64,000 nucleotides of DNA from Branchiostoma floridae (taxonomy: Eukaryota > Chordata > Leptocardii > Amphioxiformes > Branchiostomatidae). Location: NCBI RefSeq assembly GCF_000003815.2, contig NC_049983.1, positions 14,680,212-14,744,211 of the forward strand, read 5' to 3'. The position numbers and the translations under genes were made by a program. Shown here in pieces: positions 1 to 15,000 of this stretch. The notes under the pieces were generated by a model that was given only the letters and a program-made list of their open reading frames with translations, ran no database searches and had not been told where the DNA came from. The stretch's first letter is position 1; every line of letters begins with the position of its first letter.

Positions 1-30
1 GGCTGACCCATATATTTCCTGTCCTTACAG

Positions 31-3000
31 ACACCACTTGAACTGGCTGCAGGCAGACAGGCGGGTGTTGGAGCATGAGTTCCCGAGGAGGGCTGGCACG
101 CTCACCCTACAGTTCGCTGTCAGGTACGGACCCTTCCTCTTCAACTAGAAGCTATGCTTGTAACACTTAGTACTTAGAACCAACACTCAACTTTGTACTT
201 TGTATCGTTGAGTTCGTATAAGATTTCCTCCTTTTTTTTCCTCATGTAAAACGATTACTATTATAGGCTGACCTAGCATGGATACCAGACCCCAGCCCGA
301 TCTCAGAAATACCACATGATATATGTTTTTGAGATCGGGCTGAGGTCCAAGCCAAGGCTGACCTTTTTCCCATTTATTGTTAGATATCCTGTTGTTGTTT
401 CTTTGTGTGATCAAGGTGTGATTTAGCTTTCAAGTTACAAATGAAAAGATAACTTTTATCCCTTATCTCTCAAGTGTATACCTTGTTCAAATAAAGTATT
501 ATTGGTATGTACAATGTACACAAAAGCATGAACTTGAAGGAACAACTACCAGATTGAGTATATTTAGCTTTCTTTTGTTAAACTGTTTTATTATTACAAA
601 GACTGAATTTGCAGTGAGGGTATATAGTAGTTAAATTCACATTGAGTGACCTTTGTAATCAGTTGCTATTACCTTGTGTAAGTGAAGTGCATTCTTTTGT
701 CTTCTCTCCAGGTTTTACATAGAGAGTATAGCGTATCTACGGGACCCAGTCACCATAGAACTATTCTTTTTACAAGCAAAGTCATCCATATTCAAGGTAA
801 GTTGGTTAGAGGAATGCTGTCTGAAGTGGACAGGTGTGAGAATGTTTGTACAGGGAATCCCAACATGGGGGTAGTGTTACTCAGGAGTTGTGTCAGAAAT
901 AACCTGCCAGGCAGTTTTAGTTCCATTTAGGGTTTCTGGTCACTGTATATTAGGTATACGGAAGAATTATACCTCTGAATTTACTAGAAGATGCTGTAAA
1001 TGCATTGAAGTTTCCTGGGATTTAATGTTGTGGCAGCGGGAAAATTGTTCGCTATGGTTTTGAGTTTTCGGTAGTGCCATATACTGTAGTCACACAGTGT
1101 GAATGTGTAATGGAAATATTTTCGGAGTAGTTTGGAGTTTGCAGTGAAAACCGTGAACTTAGATCAACTACACTTCTTAGTTCTATCAACATTTTGATAT
1201 GATTCTTGTAAACATAGATAAATTTGTATCATTCCAACTTGTTTGCTAATATGTGATGTGAACCCCTAACGTGAAACACGGTGGCCTAATCAGGACTTTA
1301 CAAAAGCCCCTGTTCAGCATGTAAAAATGTATATTAGCTGACAACTTTTGGACAGTCCCACCCTTTTTGATGATTATACTTCTGATATACTTGAATTCTC
1401 CCAGAAGTGGACAGGTAATTTTCTTAGGGTAGGCCCTGTAGGATAGATGTTTGTCAATTCGTAGGTTCAGGTGTTGTTTGTGTTTTATTTAGGAAGTACT
1501 TTTGTTGCTGGTGAGGGCACGTACAAGAATTCCATTGTTCAAATCAGGTTGTCCATAATTGTACTGGCCTGTTCTTTAGCACTGTTCGCACATTTTGTGA
1601 ATGGTCTATTTTCACTGGACATAGTTTATTTGTAATAGATGCAGAGGAAGTTGTTCAAACTTCAGAGAGTAAACAATGAATGGAATGCAATGATTATATT
1701 GGTGTGAGAGGCATGCTCACTTGTTAATACATTTTGTATGTACTGGTTGTAAGTTTTTCATATAGTCAGGTAACTCTGTGCAATTGCCCATAATGTGATT
1801 GTAAATAGTGTGTATTGTTCAAGCTGAAAGATTAGCACAGCTAGAAACCATGTAACACCAGCCAGACATCAAAAGATTCCTTCCTTAGATGTTGGTGTAA
1901 TATTTCACAAAGAACCTGATTTGTTTTAACAAGCTGACATCTCTCCTTTGAAACATTTCCTCTGGAAAGATACTGAAGAAATGGCAAACTAACTGGTCTC
2001 ACAGGACTCGATGTTTGCTTTGGAAACCTGGGGGGTAATGAGTGATAATTAGATGTCTTTTCAAAGTCAAATTGATAAGAACCATTCCATATGAAGTGAC
2101 AGTCTAATTGTGGTTCCCAAACACTTTATTAAAGAGTGCTTGGTCCTTGAAGGGTTGGTTGATCACGTGACTGAATCACAGTCTATTATCATCCTGTCCT
2201 GACAATAGAGAACCAATCATGCGCAAATCCACGTCTCAACCTCAGAATTCCACTCATATTCTCTGGTCTTTACCTTCTGACAGGCTCAGCTAGAGGTAGA
2301 CAGTGAAACGGCCTTCGAGTTGGCAGCTTATGTGTTGCAGGTAAGTCTAAAATTGTTTAACTGTTTTCTTTTAATCATGTTAAACTCTATTGACCTTGTT
2401 TCTAAGCTTAGTAAGAATATTGTTTGGCCTTCATGTGTTCTGTAGTGTAGACATCAGTTTACTGTCAGCTAGTACCAAGTTTCCACATGTTCATTTTGAT
2501 AAATCCAGGTGGCCTTGCCCCAATGTAGGGGTCAAGGAAAATCAGATTAAAAACAGAAGCACAGTACGTGTACTGCAGACACAATTATTAACTTCATTTC
2601 CTGACATTCAGCATTTTGCCTTCTTATCTTATCTTACTTTAGACAGCAAGTGTGATTTTTGTTTTTGTTCCATCAGAAATTCTAGTCAACATTTGATATT
2701 GTGCTTGACATCCTAGTTTGTGGGCCACATTGTATCTGACAGGATTGGACCAGTTCCAAGCTAAACTAAACATGTTAGGTCATGGTCTGATAGGAATCAC
2801 AAATGTAGGGCTAAACCTTTTCCATAAATTCTCTGGAATGTCGGAACTGCTGCAGTGGTTTTAAACCACAGGAAGCTGACGTATGAAAGTAGTCACAGTG
2901 CCGTGACTTCGAGTGTACTGTGGCTCTCGCCTGTATTTGATTTGGACTTAAAGTATTAGACGTTTCAACTGGCAAGGTCAGCTTTGTACACGGCCAGTAG

Positions 3001-6000
3001 TTAAAGATATACTACAGCAATGGTTGAATCATCATTAGAGTTTCCACTTTTGTAGGATACGTAAGCAGACTTGATTCTTTGTGACTACTATTGATATGCA
3101 GGGATTGTGGAGGCTGTACTGGCACAATGTAAATGCAAAAATAATCTGACGAATTTTGTTTCTCTTTCTCTGGTCACTGGGGAAACCGTGCAGGCAACAC
3201 ATGGAGACTATACAAGGTAAGTCACACACATTGATACATTGAGCTGGAATTTGCATATCCCTGAATGAAAGAGGAATGTTCAGCAGTGGATAGATGGAGA
3301 TTATTGTTACTTTTTATATCAACCACATGTCTGGATGGTAGTCATGCTCATGATGGACATGGATATCAGCATGTTCTGTTGTTTACTTTTGGATGAAGCT
3401 GACTGCTTTAGAAGTAAGTATGGTTAAAGTACTGAATGCAACAGCTGTGTCAATGGAAATGATGAATAATGTTGGTTCCTGGCGTGGCCTTTGTGAAGGA
3501 AATGCACGTACACTGTTCAGGGTTTATCCAACACAACTATGGGTGGATGTGTAACTTTCCTCACTCGGACAATGCCCGCTCTATTTACTGCTAAGGCCAA
3601 GTGATACATGTTTCCTGTGAATCCCCATGTGTCACTACACTTCTCCAACTGGTATTTCCACGGGTTTAGGCATGCCTTTTGCAGACAAAAGACCCTGAAT
3701 AGAACACATCTAGCACATTTCCAAGGCAGTGGTTCACAGAGACAGACCTCCGCATACATGTGCCTTCTTGCGATCCTGTTGTTCAGTGTGTTTGCTCTTT
3801 TCCAGTGATGAAAATGCCAGAAATGACTTGAAGAAACTTCCAGTTCTACCTACCAGTGCTCTCAAGGAGCACCCTTCCCTTTCTTACTGGTAAGTCCTGA
3901 TTTCTGTTGGTTGCTGTGATTTTGTTGTATGTATGTATGTAGGGTGCTTGTATACAGATGACTGCATGTCACTCTATAAGCAAGCAATATACAGGATATT
4001 TGTATTCAGGGATTTTATATGTTTACTTGGAATGTATAAAAGACAGTTGCTTTGAATGATAAGTATTTATACAGACCCATAGTACTGATACTGTTCACAT
4101 GTTGAGTGATTGTTTCAACAGCCTAAAGAAATCATTATGAAAAGAACATGTGAATCAGTCAACATTTTTCTGTGGTTCTGTGTGTTGTAGCCAGAGCAAA
4201 AGAAGCCTTTTTTTGTCAGGGCCTAGAAGTGTCTATCTCAATCACTTCAAATGACCAAGAGAATTCCCAGAATGCTGGTCTGATTGCTAGATACTGCCAC
4301 AGCTACATTATTAGTAATCACTCAGCTATGACAACCAGTCTAACCATAATGGACTTCAAATGGCATGTTTTTTCATCAGTTGAAACATTCATACCGACGA
4401 CTTACCACTAGAAAAAATCAAAGAAATGGCCTCATGTTGTATTCAGATATTCCAAGAATTCCTAAAATGTTATTATGATTGGTGGACAATTTCAGCCTGA
4501 CAGAGGAGTCAAATTATTCTCGCAATCTGTCACTCAAGTCAAATGCCTCTACATAGGTCCAGAAAATATGTTGTTTGTGTGATGTCATGATGACTATTTC
4601 TGCAATATGTACATGTATGACATTGATTATGATAAATCATGGAAAAGAAGTGAGAGAAATAACTTGCAAATATGAATGTATTTATTCCAATTGCAAGCCA
4701 TTATTATTCCTGTTAGGCAGCTTGATTTATATCTAATACACAATGTTAATATATACACAGTTACTGATTGGTATCAGGCAATGGATTGAATTGATAAATG
4801 ACTTTGCTCCAAAATGAAAAATTATGCAGATCTACAATTCATGTTTCACATTATTGCATTATATATGCAGCAGAACTATATTGATTGTTTTATATTCTAT
4901 TATTCCAAAAGGGTTTATCCATGTATGATAACTCAGGGGTGTATTAACATAAGCCTTGATGTATGAATCTTTCATAACTTACTGCACTGGTTTGTAAAGC
5001 AAGTTATAGTTGTTTCTGCTTGCATTTTTCCAGTTTATAATGGCTATCTTCGTCCATGACCCAGAATCATTACTGGTTCATCCCATAAGATGGATTTGTT
5101 TCTTTATTTGGAGTAAGGAACATGCCTGTTTCCACATGAGTAACAGTGGGTGGTAGGATTAGGACTGGGACAGATCACCATACTCACTGGCAGATGACTG
5201 CTGGGTCTGTGTGTGTCGCACCAATGTGTGCCAAAAAAGTCCTGTGACACTCGTGTTGTCCCATCCGGTCCATAGTTGTACTATTTACAGTGTCCACACA
5301 CAACACATCGTAACGTCAGGCATGCATAAGATAACAACATTAACATTCAGCAATACTTGTTCACCACAAATCCCTCCGCAACCCCGGCAAGATACTGAAT
5401 GGTCGTTCCCCCCTTTGGCTTTGGTTTTCCCAACATCCTTTGTTCCCCCTAGGAATACACAGATAATTTTTCAAAGTCTGGCAGTCATTAGACACACAGG
5501 GATCTCTGCAGGTTTGGGCTGCTGTTTTTCTGTTTTCTACTTTCGTTAGAATCAGAAACACCATTTTTACAAGAGCTAACCAACTCATATGTCAACCCAT
5601 ATGTGGGTGGCAGAATCTTTATCACATGATTTATATCTAATACTGGTTTGCATGTTTGGTTAGGTTTGCGTTGCTACTCTAGGGACTGTCTAGTGACCTT
5701 CATTGAAATGCTGCCTCTGTAGTTATGTGAAGGCATGGATAATAGGTCACAGGTAAACATGACCTGCCCCCCTCCCAATATTTTAAAGCTGGCATTTATC
5801 TTTTCAAATCTTTGAACCACTTATCGTTAAATGTCAATCTTTTTGGTAAAGAAGCGAAGTATTCATGATTTATGTATAGTCCAGGATTATCTGGGTCATT
5901 ATGAAATATGAAGGATGATGTATTTTGTGGCAGAACATAATCTTTGGACGGTTACCACTTACTGAATGCAGAACTAAGATGTCATATTGTGACTACTTGA

Positions 6001-9000
6001 CATCATGTGTGTGAATTATGCTGGAAAGGGGATCGGTGAATTTTAGTTTATAACCTCCAGCTATGTCATTTTTACTTCCAAAAAGATCTCCAGACCAACA
6101 TGTATGGCAGTATATATCTAATGCTAGTTCACCTTTATCCGTTGGGTAACCTATATCTGTTGCTTTTAAAAACAGGCTATTTGGGGATTTCACATTGATT
6201 GCAATATTTTCAGGATATCGCAGTTTAAAACTATCACCCGCTGACTTGATGTGCCTAAATACACTGGTTTTAAAAAGCAACGGATATAGGTACCCAACGA
6301 ATAAAGCTGAACTAGCGTTATACCTTACTACAGTCCCATGCAACAGTACTAGTGGGTCTTCTGAAAAATCACAATGCATCTTTATTTAACCTTATTATAG
6401 GTTTGATATTATAGATAATACCATTGGAATTTGATATTTACCTTCAAACTCAAAGGCTATGTACTGAAAGTAGTGAAAGACTTGCCTTTTCACCTGGCTA
6501 CCAGTAGTGTTTATACCCTGTCATGGCATATTTACTAACATGTGGCTTGTGTTTGTTCCAGTGAGGACAGGGTGATAGCCCACTACAAGAAGTTTAATGG
6601 CCAGAGCAGGGGCCAAGCAATAGTCAAGTAAGTACAACTCTATTTCACTGTGTCTGTAGGATTTGTTGCTAAACATAATTTTGATGACGATTATAAGGAT
6701 ATTTAGGTAATTGTTAGGTTAATTTTTTCTGAGATTCTTTGATATGGTAAATATTCAGGCAATATAATTCAATTATCAAATTCTGGCTTGCATTTAGGGA
6801 TTCCAAGAGATTTAGATTTTTTGTTTTCTCAATGTCTGCGAGTTGGGAGATTTGTTGGGTGACAGTTGACAGTTCACATACAAAATTAATTGAAAAATGT
6901 TGAAAGAGTACATGTAGATCTTTACAATACTAAAGACTAAAGTCTATTGTAGAACATTTTGCGGTATGCATTCTTGCTAAAAAATGGGCTTATTTACACT
7001 TATATGTGCAACATAGAAGAGGTACAATGTACCCCAACAACTGTATTGAATTGTCTTTATAAAAGCCAGAAGATCCCAAAGTTCTTGGCCCAAATACCAG
7101 TGTAATGTAGCAAGTCTGGACAGTTTTTCTCACACTTAAGCATGACAGAAAGAAATTCTGTGTCAAAAGTTGATTCTATATTTGCCTTGTACATGATTTC
7201 TTTTGATCTCAAGGTACTTACAAAACATACAAATATAGATCCATGTCTCAAATACCTTCCTAGCCCCCCACATCTTTATTTCCTAGAAAATAGAGCCTTG
7301 GGCAAGCCATGATGTCTGTATTTGACCTCTGCCATGGTACAGTCTATTCCCTGCTGTAGACATGGGTCACCTACCTAGGTGGCCTCCTGCCCAATTTTCC
7401 CCAATTTGGGACCTCCAGACTTTCTTTCATGATTTAGGCTACTTCTCCAAGTTGACGCCTGAGGCAAACAGTTTCCCATAACGAACAAATTCCCATGAAG
7501 TAGCAAATCAAGTCCAGCCTGGGGCTCTGGAACCTATTTCTTCATCCTCCTAATCTCAGAACAACATTTACCTCAAGAAGAGGTTATTACCCTACCTATC
7601 TCAAGGATTTTGCTCCAGCTTGACAAAGAACAGCAGAAGCACCAAGAGGCTTTAAAGGGTTGGCTTTGTCGTATTGATGACCATTCCCCAGATCAGTAGT
7701 GTCTCAGAAGAGGTTGGAGTGAATATATTGGGGCTGACACATTCTGCCGCCAGCAAAACTCAACATTTACATTTTCTCAGGGGCCAGTAATTGGAAGGAG
7801 CCAAACTGCTCTATGTCCTCAATTCAACCATTCAGTGTCAGTGTTTTGTCTACTTAGATCATGCGGTCACATCTGTGCATGTGTCGACAGTCAGACTCTG
7901 AATCTGTCCTCTTTTCCCCAAAATTAGTCACAAGAAGAACAAAGTGTTCTGATGTTTCTGTCATGTTTCCTACAGTTATATGTCCATTGTGGAGAGCGTG
8001 CCCAACTATGGAGTACACTACTACGAAGTAAAGGTAAGTAGCTTGCTGTTTCTAGAACTTGACATGAAGTTGTTGCAGGATAATATATTGTTGTCTGATG
8101 GATGTTAACATCAATAACAGAACAACTTTATAATATGCTACCAAATTAGAAGTGAACTAGTTAATATCTTGATTTTAATTTGGTTGTAGTCACAACATGA
8201 TGTCTTTTTCGATAGATCCTCCCACGCTATAGTTTGTCTCAAATAGGCTACAACAGTAAAAGTTACTAGTAGTTCAATTGGCAGTCTGTCTTCTGGTGTA
8301 ACACTGATTTTTCAACAAGCATAATACTTCTAAGCTTCTATTAGAATCCTAACCTTGCAGAAGAAAAGAACCACAAACAAATTTGGCAAATGTCAAGGAA
8401 CAAATTATGTCTCCTGAGGCCATCTGATAAGGCAGCTTTCCCCATGGACCAAGTTCTCTACCAGTTATGGTCTGAAATCCTATGTAGGACAAGGCCACAT
8501 GCTGACACAAGTGTTAGGTACTATGAACATGTGGTCCAGTCCAGTCCTGCCTGGCAGTTGGGAGTCAATGTCATGGACATATTTTGACCTGAAAAGCTGG
8601 TGTTTGTTCATATAGCCACAGATCAAGTGATGTTGAGAAGACAACATCTTGTAGCGGACAGACAACATTAAGGAGAACTTGAAGGAAATTTTACACCCCA
8701 TGTCCCCAAGGAAATTAACATGTCCCTGGTTGATTTTCTTATCTTTTAACATTTCATCACCTGTGAATAATGGTTTGTGAACTCACTAAGCTGAATTCTT
8801 TAATCAGAGCTGAAAAAAATGCAATCAGAATTATTGAAAGGCTATTGTTTCGTACAAACTTTGACAGCAGAGGTTGAACTTGTCATGAGTCCATGTAACA
8901 AAAGGTTTAGGGAGTGTGACTGGCTGACTGCCTATCAGCTGTAGGCCATCTGTCATTCCTCACCAGGAAGAGATTGCGTGTAGGTTAACTCATATCGATA

Positions 9001-12000
9001 AGAATGTGCCAAGAATTTCTTTTCTCAAGTGGAACGTGTGCTTTACCGATTGTGGAAAAGCTCATGATAAAATTTCACCGGGCATTTAACCATCCAAAGT
9101 TGCAGTGCCTGTGTGTTGCAATAAATATTTTATCATATTAAGAATATGTTGGACTGTTTAGGCAATGTGGAGAATCATTTTGGAAACAGAAAACTCCTTT
9201 GAACTGCACAGCTGCCTGAAACCACATCCTGCTACCAAATTTTTTCCAGTAAAACCTTTACAAATGTTCACTGGCACTGGCAGAAGACTTTATATAGATA
9301 TGCTGACACAAAGTAACCAAGATTAACTTTCTGCATGGTTGGAAAATGTAGCTTTAGTTCAAAGCTGCTGCTTTGTGCCACTGTATTAGGCATGTTCATC
9401 CCGGACCAGGAGATACCAGGTAAATACTCCTGTAACTGCGTGGATACCCCCCTCCCCTTCCTGTCCCTTTCTTGTAGTGTTCTCCAGTTGATTGCCCTGG
9501 TATACAAAAAGCAGACTTGTGACTGCATTATGTAGCAATTTCTCTAGAAATTCTACCCTTTAGTTTCAGTGTTTTCAATATCCAAATAATTATGTAGTTC
9601 TTAGAACAGAATGAAATAATACAATGAGTGACATGGCTTACTTCAATTTCTCAAGCTAGATGATCATCTGTATCTTTGATTCTTTCTTACATTTTGTCTG
9701 AACCTTACCTACTCCCTCATATGACCTCCATAAAAAGTGGCCTGCAGGCCGACTTGACCTTCGCATAAGTGAACAAAGGATCAAACAAAATGAGAAATTC
9801 TATTTGCTGCAAATTTCAATCTCTTGATGTTGCTGATTTTATTGAAATGTTGTCTCTTGAACATTGCTTGTTGCATAATTGATCGTATTGATTTTGAAGA
9901 GTTCCTGCTGTCTTTATATTGCTCATGCCCTAAGGCCTTTCTACAAAACCACCAACAAAACCAGTGAAGCGAATCACAGGTAAGGCAGCCTATCACAGTG
10001 ATATAGCACGTTGGAGACCCTGGCATGCAGAACACTCTAACGTTTTCTCTTTCCGCCACTGTGTCAGGACAAGGGTGGGATCCCGTGGTGGTTGGGGCTC
10101 AGCTACAAGGGTATCGCTCAGTATGACCACAGCGACAAGCTAACACCCAGGAAGGTGAGTGACTACAGACAGACTACATCTACAATGTACACACACTCTT
10201 TGTTGTGACAAAACCTTTTGTGGAATGACAAAAACTCCTATCCATGCAGCAACCTCGGAAGAATGTGATCTCTTTAGCAGTACGGTTCAAAACTACATTG
10301 AATCTGAAGGGAATGGTATCTCCTACTAGCTCCACATTCACTAGTCCTGGTGAACGTTTCTTGCATTTGAGCCTAGGAATTTGTGTACAGTTGTCTCAGT
10401 TTATAACAGGCAATTCTAGCCACAAGTGTTAGCTGTACCAGTTGCATTCATTTGTATTTCTTTTGGGCACTGAGAGCCATTGCAGTGCATATTTCAATGT
10501 AACTGATTTTGTAGCTGTTTTGTGTTTATTATTGTAATAGAAGGAGGCCAAAGAACACAAGCAAACACCATCAAAGTCACAATTTTGTTTTCTGTATCAA
10601 ATCTCACATATGCAGTGAAATTTTCAGTATAGACCAGTTATCAAGTATGCAGGACATTGCTTTCACTCAGTTCTAGTCCATTGGGCACAGGACCCTCTCT
10701 GTCTGATGAGTTTGACCTTGCTTGACCTGTCCTGACCCATGAGTGATAGCTCAGCCCACTCGGAGGCTTCTTGTCTTACCCTGTAGGCACCCAGGGCAAG
10801 GCTTTTCCACCTAGAAAAACAGGACATATTACACTGTAGGAAAATGTCTGGGTAAAGTCATCACAGGGCAGGGTAGAAAGTCTGATAACACCACAGTTTT
10901 ACTTGATATCACCACACATTTTCCTCATTTGCATGAAATAGCCTTACACTTTTTTCATAGTCCCACACTATGTGGATATATCCACAGAAAATGGGAGCTT
11001 GTCATTGGCTGAGGGGAAGTTGCCATGGGCTAACTGTCCTTTTTAGGTCAAAGAAGACTTTCATTGAAAGCCTCACTGAATACCTAACATGTCAACTTAG
11101 CTGTCATGTTGTGGAAAAGTAGCCCAGCATTGACCTTGTGTTTTCCTGAAATCGTGCTTGCTGCAAGTTGTGGAAGATTGCTAGACAAGATGATCTGGTG
11201 GCACAGCAATCATCTGACACTCCTGTCAGAAGTCACTGACAGGTCCATAGATCACCTTCAAAGGTCAGCTTTATGGAAACAGTTACCACAATCTCTTCAT
11301 CGTTCAAGTCCAAGTTTTCACCATCTAGAAAACCTAAAAGAAAAACTACCTGTGATTGTGAAGGTCTACTAAAGTCACAAAACCAACTTTTCAGCAACTA
11401 TTCTTTGGCCACTGCCAAAAATTGCAAAAAAGTGAATTGTATGTGTAAACATTCGAATGATCTGGACTGTATACTAGACATTTTGTACTTCATGTTGCTG
11501 TTATATCTGCATGTAATTGTTCCCATTGCAGATATCATTCAGGCATTACAGTTTGCAAACTAGAAAGGCAACATTTTTGAAAAAAATGCAGGATGTGGGC
11601 GAAGGGAAAAGAAAGCAAAAATCGCAAGAAAAGAAGCAACAAGAAAGGCAACATTTTCGCGAAAATGCAGCAAAAAGAAACAAAAATTAAAAAACATTAT
11701 CTGTTCACGGATTCGATACCGGAGCGTTGGTTTACCACGCGTGAATAATACCACTGAGCTAGTGCAACGACATGTTTCATGCGCATGTTTTAACAGGTAT
11801 ACAAATGTATTGCGTTGCTTGAACACGTCCGTTCACCGTTAAATTTGCAAGATTCCAAGGTCCAATTTTCTGAAGATAAGGTTTTTGTGTGAAAATTTAT
11901 CAATCTCGTTCATTCCATCGTCACTGAAACTCCGCGATTTTCCACACGGCGGGGGAGGCCGGGCGGCCCCGCCGCAAAACCCGCGAGCTTCCGCTGGCTA

Positions 12001-15000
12001 TTTCTCGCTTATAATCGAAGGTATTTCACTAAAACTTGGACAGAATACTAGAATAATTTTTTGGGGGGCATTTTTATGTTGTTATTTAGCCGATTAGATT
12101 CTCTGAACTTGCTGCATTTTCAACGTTTTTCGGCCCCGTAACCGGTTCTACCAAGGAGCTTTTATCAGGGGTTCTACCCAACGTCCAATACTACTTTTTG
12201 TGATACTGCGCTGCCGAGTGCCATTTTGTGACCTGTGCGTTGATAGGTTTACCCCTGGCGGATCCACCAGACAGTCAGAATGTTAGCCAATCAAAAAGCT
12301 GGACACGTGGACTGCATGCTACAGGTTCCATTTTTTCTGAGTTTTGATTGGTCGGGTGGAATATCTGTAGAGAATACTAAATGTGTGGCTTCGCCCACAT
12401 AATAAAGATAATCATTATGTAGAGAGTACAGTGTTTTGCATTGGGCTGGTTAGCTGAAATTGAATGGTACAATACTTGAAGGGTGACTAGGGGCCTTTCA
12501 TTAGTAGTTGTACTAAAATAGAAACTATTCATACCAAGTTGACCTCTGTCTGTCATGTATGCCGTGTAACATAAGACATATTGGTCATTTGGATACAAAT
12601 TACAAGATTTCTTAGAGTGGTAAATCCTTTTAACCTAGATAGGTATTTCTAAAGGTTACTGGTCATGTAATATTTACCTACCGCATTCAGACATCTTAGT
12701 TATTGATAAGTTCCTGCATTTTTTATGTGAAAAGCTTTAAAAAACAGGTCATCACTTCTGTCCTCATTTAAGCACACTAATGATGTGGACCCCCTACTTA
12801 CATGACTTAAGTTTCTTGACCCCTAAACTATTAAAGGTGGTAGAAGATTGACCTGGGAAACATGATACAGTAGTAGATCAAAATGGTAAAACCTAGATTG
12901 TTAAACATAGACATGTAACAGCTTCCGGAGCTGTATGCGTACCTCTCTTTCACAGTTTCAGGGCTTACATGTAGGACACATATTCTCTTTTCAAGAATAC
13001 TTGAGTCGTCAGGTTTGAAACTGTTTATTTTTGGTAGTTTGTATGGTTGGATGGTTGTTTCCTCCAATAGGAAGGCCTTTTCATTATGGTGTACATGTGT
13101 GGTGTACATGTTGTACATTAGTGCAGTCAGTTGAGTCAGAAGAAAGGAGAAAACTTACGAGGATTTTTGTAGGTGAAAAGATACAGTAATCATAATGGAA
13201 CTGTGAGCACATGTCTCCTGAATGCCCAAACTTTTCTTTCTTCTGTTAGTGCAATTCTTGTGTTTTTTCCTCAGATTTTCCAGTGGAGACAGCTTGAAAA
13301 TCTGTACTTCAGAGAGAAGAAGTTCTCCATCGAGGTTCACGATCCACGCAGGTAAGTCCAGTGTGTGTCCATACTAACAACTTAAACCCCCCTCCCCAAG
13401 GTGTCTCCAAAATGGACAATGGTACAATCCACCATCCTAGCTGTCCTGATTCTGTCCCTGATTTTAAAACAAATTTTCAATCAAAATGTGTACCTTTTAA
13501 TAAAATCATTGTGGAATAATCAAACAAAAAGTTGTAATTCTTCAGAACTCCTTAGAAGTCTGACAGTGAAGTTGTGTTTTGAGTTCCGGTGTAAGTTGTA
13601 GACAATAGGCTGGCGATGGTCTTGTAGGTGCTTCAGTGATTTCTGCTGTAGTGGCAACACTTTGTAACAGGCTGATGCACGCATGCAGAACTTGCTGTGT
13701 TGTGCAAAGGTAGAACAAAGTAGTACTCACAAAGTAGTACTTGCACAGAGTAACAGTACTAGATTCTGCAACACATAAAAAGCAGTTAACATTGTAGATG
13801 AGTGATTTGATACTAAGAAGATTTACTGGAATGATACCAATTCAAAATTGGAATGATTGTATGAAATTTCGTATTCTGTTTAAGTAAATGACTAAACGTA
13901 GTGCATTGTACCTACGTACCTAAGTATAGCTATTGAGTATAACTAGTCCTATTTGGAGACACTTCCCCTGATCACAATTAACTAACAATCATGGTGTGTT
14001 GATCACTCAAATAACCACTAAGAAATGCATCTTGTGCGTGATGAGATGATAATTAATCTTACTAATTAGGGGTAGAAAGGGGCACCTCCTTCTGTGATGT
14101 CTAGGTGTGGTGAAATGGTAATGATCTGTGCACACTGTGAGAGGCACCAGTCCAACGCACATTTCTCCCCTCCCCCCACCCGTGTAGAGTGGTGCATGCG
14201 CTCAGCACGTACAGTGTGTACGACGATGCGCTCGCTGAGCCCCTGGAGGAGTTAGATGACCTCACCGACGCCATTTCAGACCCATCGACACTGTAAGTTG
14301 CACGGCACAGTAAGAGTGTGTTGGTTGAGGTGCTGGACACCCCCTGGCCTTGCAGATGGTAGAACCCTGTGGTGTGTTTTGGATTGTGTATGGGAGACCA
14401 CACAACTAACAGAGGGGTTCATTGGGTCTTATTTCAGATTTAGCTCAGACAATCTTTACCTCAAGTTTTACCAGCATGAAATTAGATTTCACCAAGTGAG
14501 ATTTTACCTAGTCAGAGCATTTTGTTAGGTTGACTTTCACCTTCAAAACTTGTCACTTGAAAGCTCTCCCATTCACAAGAATGCAAAGTTAGCCTGTAGA
14601 GAATACTAGTAGCCATGCCAAGGTAGCTGTAGGTGAATGCTACACTGAGGGGGTAAGGTACTGATTCATTTGGTGTCTGTACTAAACTGTTCTGAGAACA
14701 AGATCTAAGTTGTCACTAACGAGGTTGGGAAGGAGTGTGCCCCATAGTCACTAATTCTAACAGTACTAACATGCCGTCAAAATAACATCAGCACTTTGCA
14801 CCAACTGTCATTGCACTGTCATTGCACTCTTGTCATGAGCCATTGAAAAATTAACTATTCATAAAGTTATGATATTGATATTCACTGTTAATGTCTGGTT
14901 TAGATTCTTTCCCAATGGTACTAATGTCAATGTCACTGTTAAGGGTAAAATTAAACAACTTTATTCTAATTTGGCACCACAACTTTGTCTCTGAATCAAG

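Noticed and set aside
2390-2716. 108-codon open frame after an FRMD4 exon
   Set aside because: Lies wholly in an intron between exons that join in phase; no domain recognised.
5993-6389. Open frames on both strands (128 and 64 codons)
   Set aside because: They lie across the inverted-repeat MITE at 6119-6320; the similar translations on both strands are a product of the palindromic sequence.
11704-11770. Minus-strand tRNA gene
   Set aside because: A- and B-box-like strings are present, but acceptor and D stems do not pair; better seen as a SINE relic.
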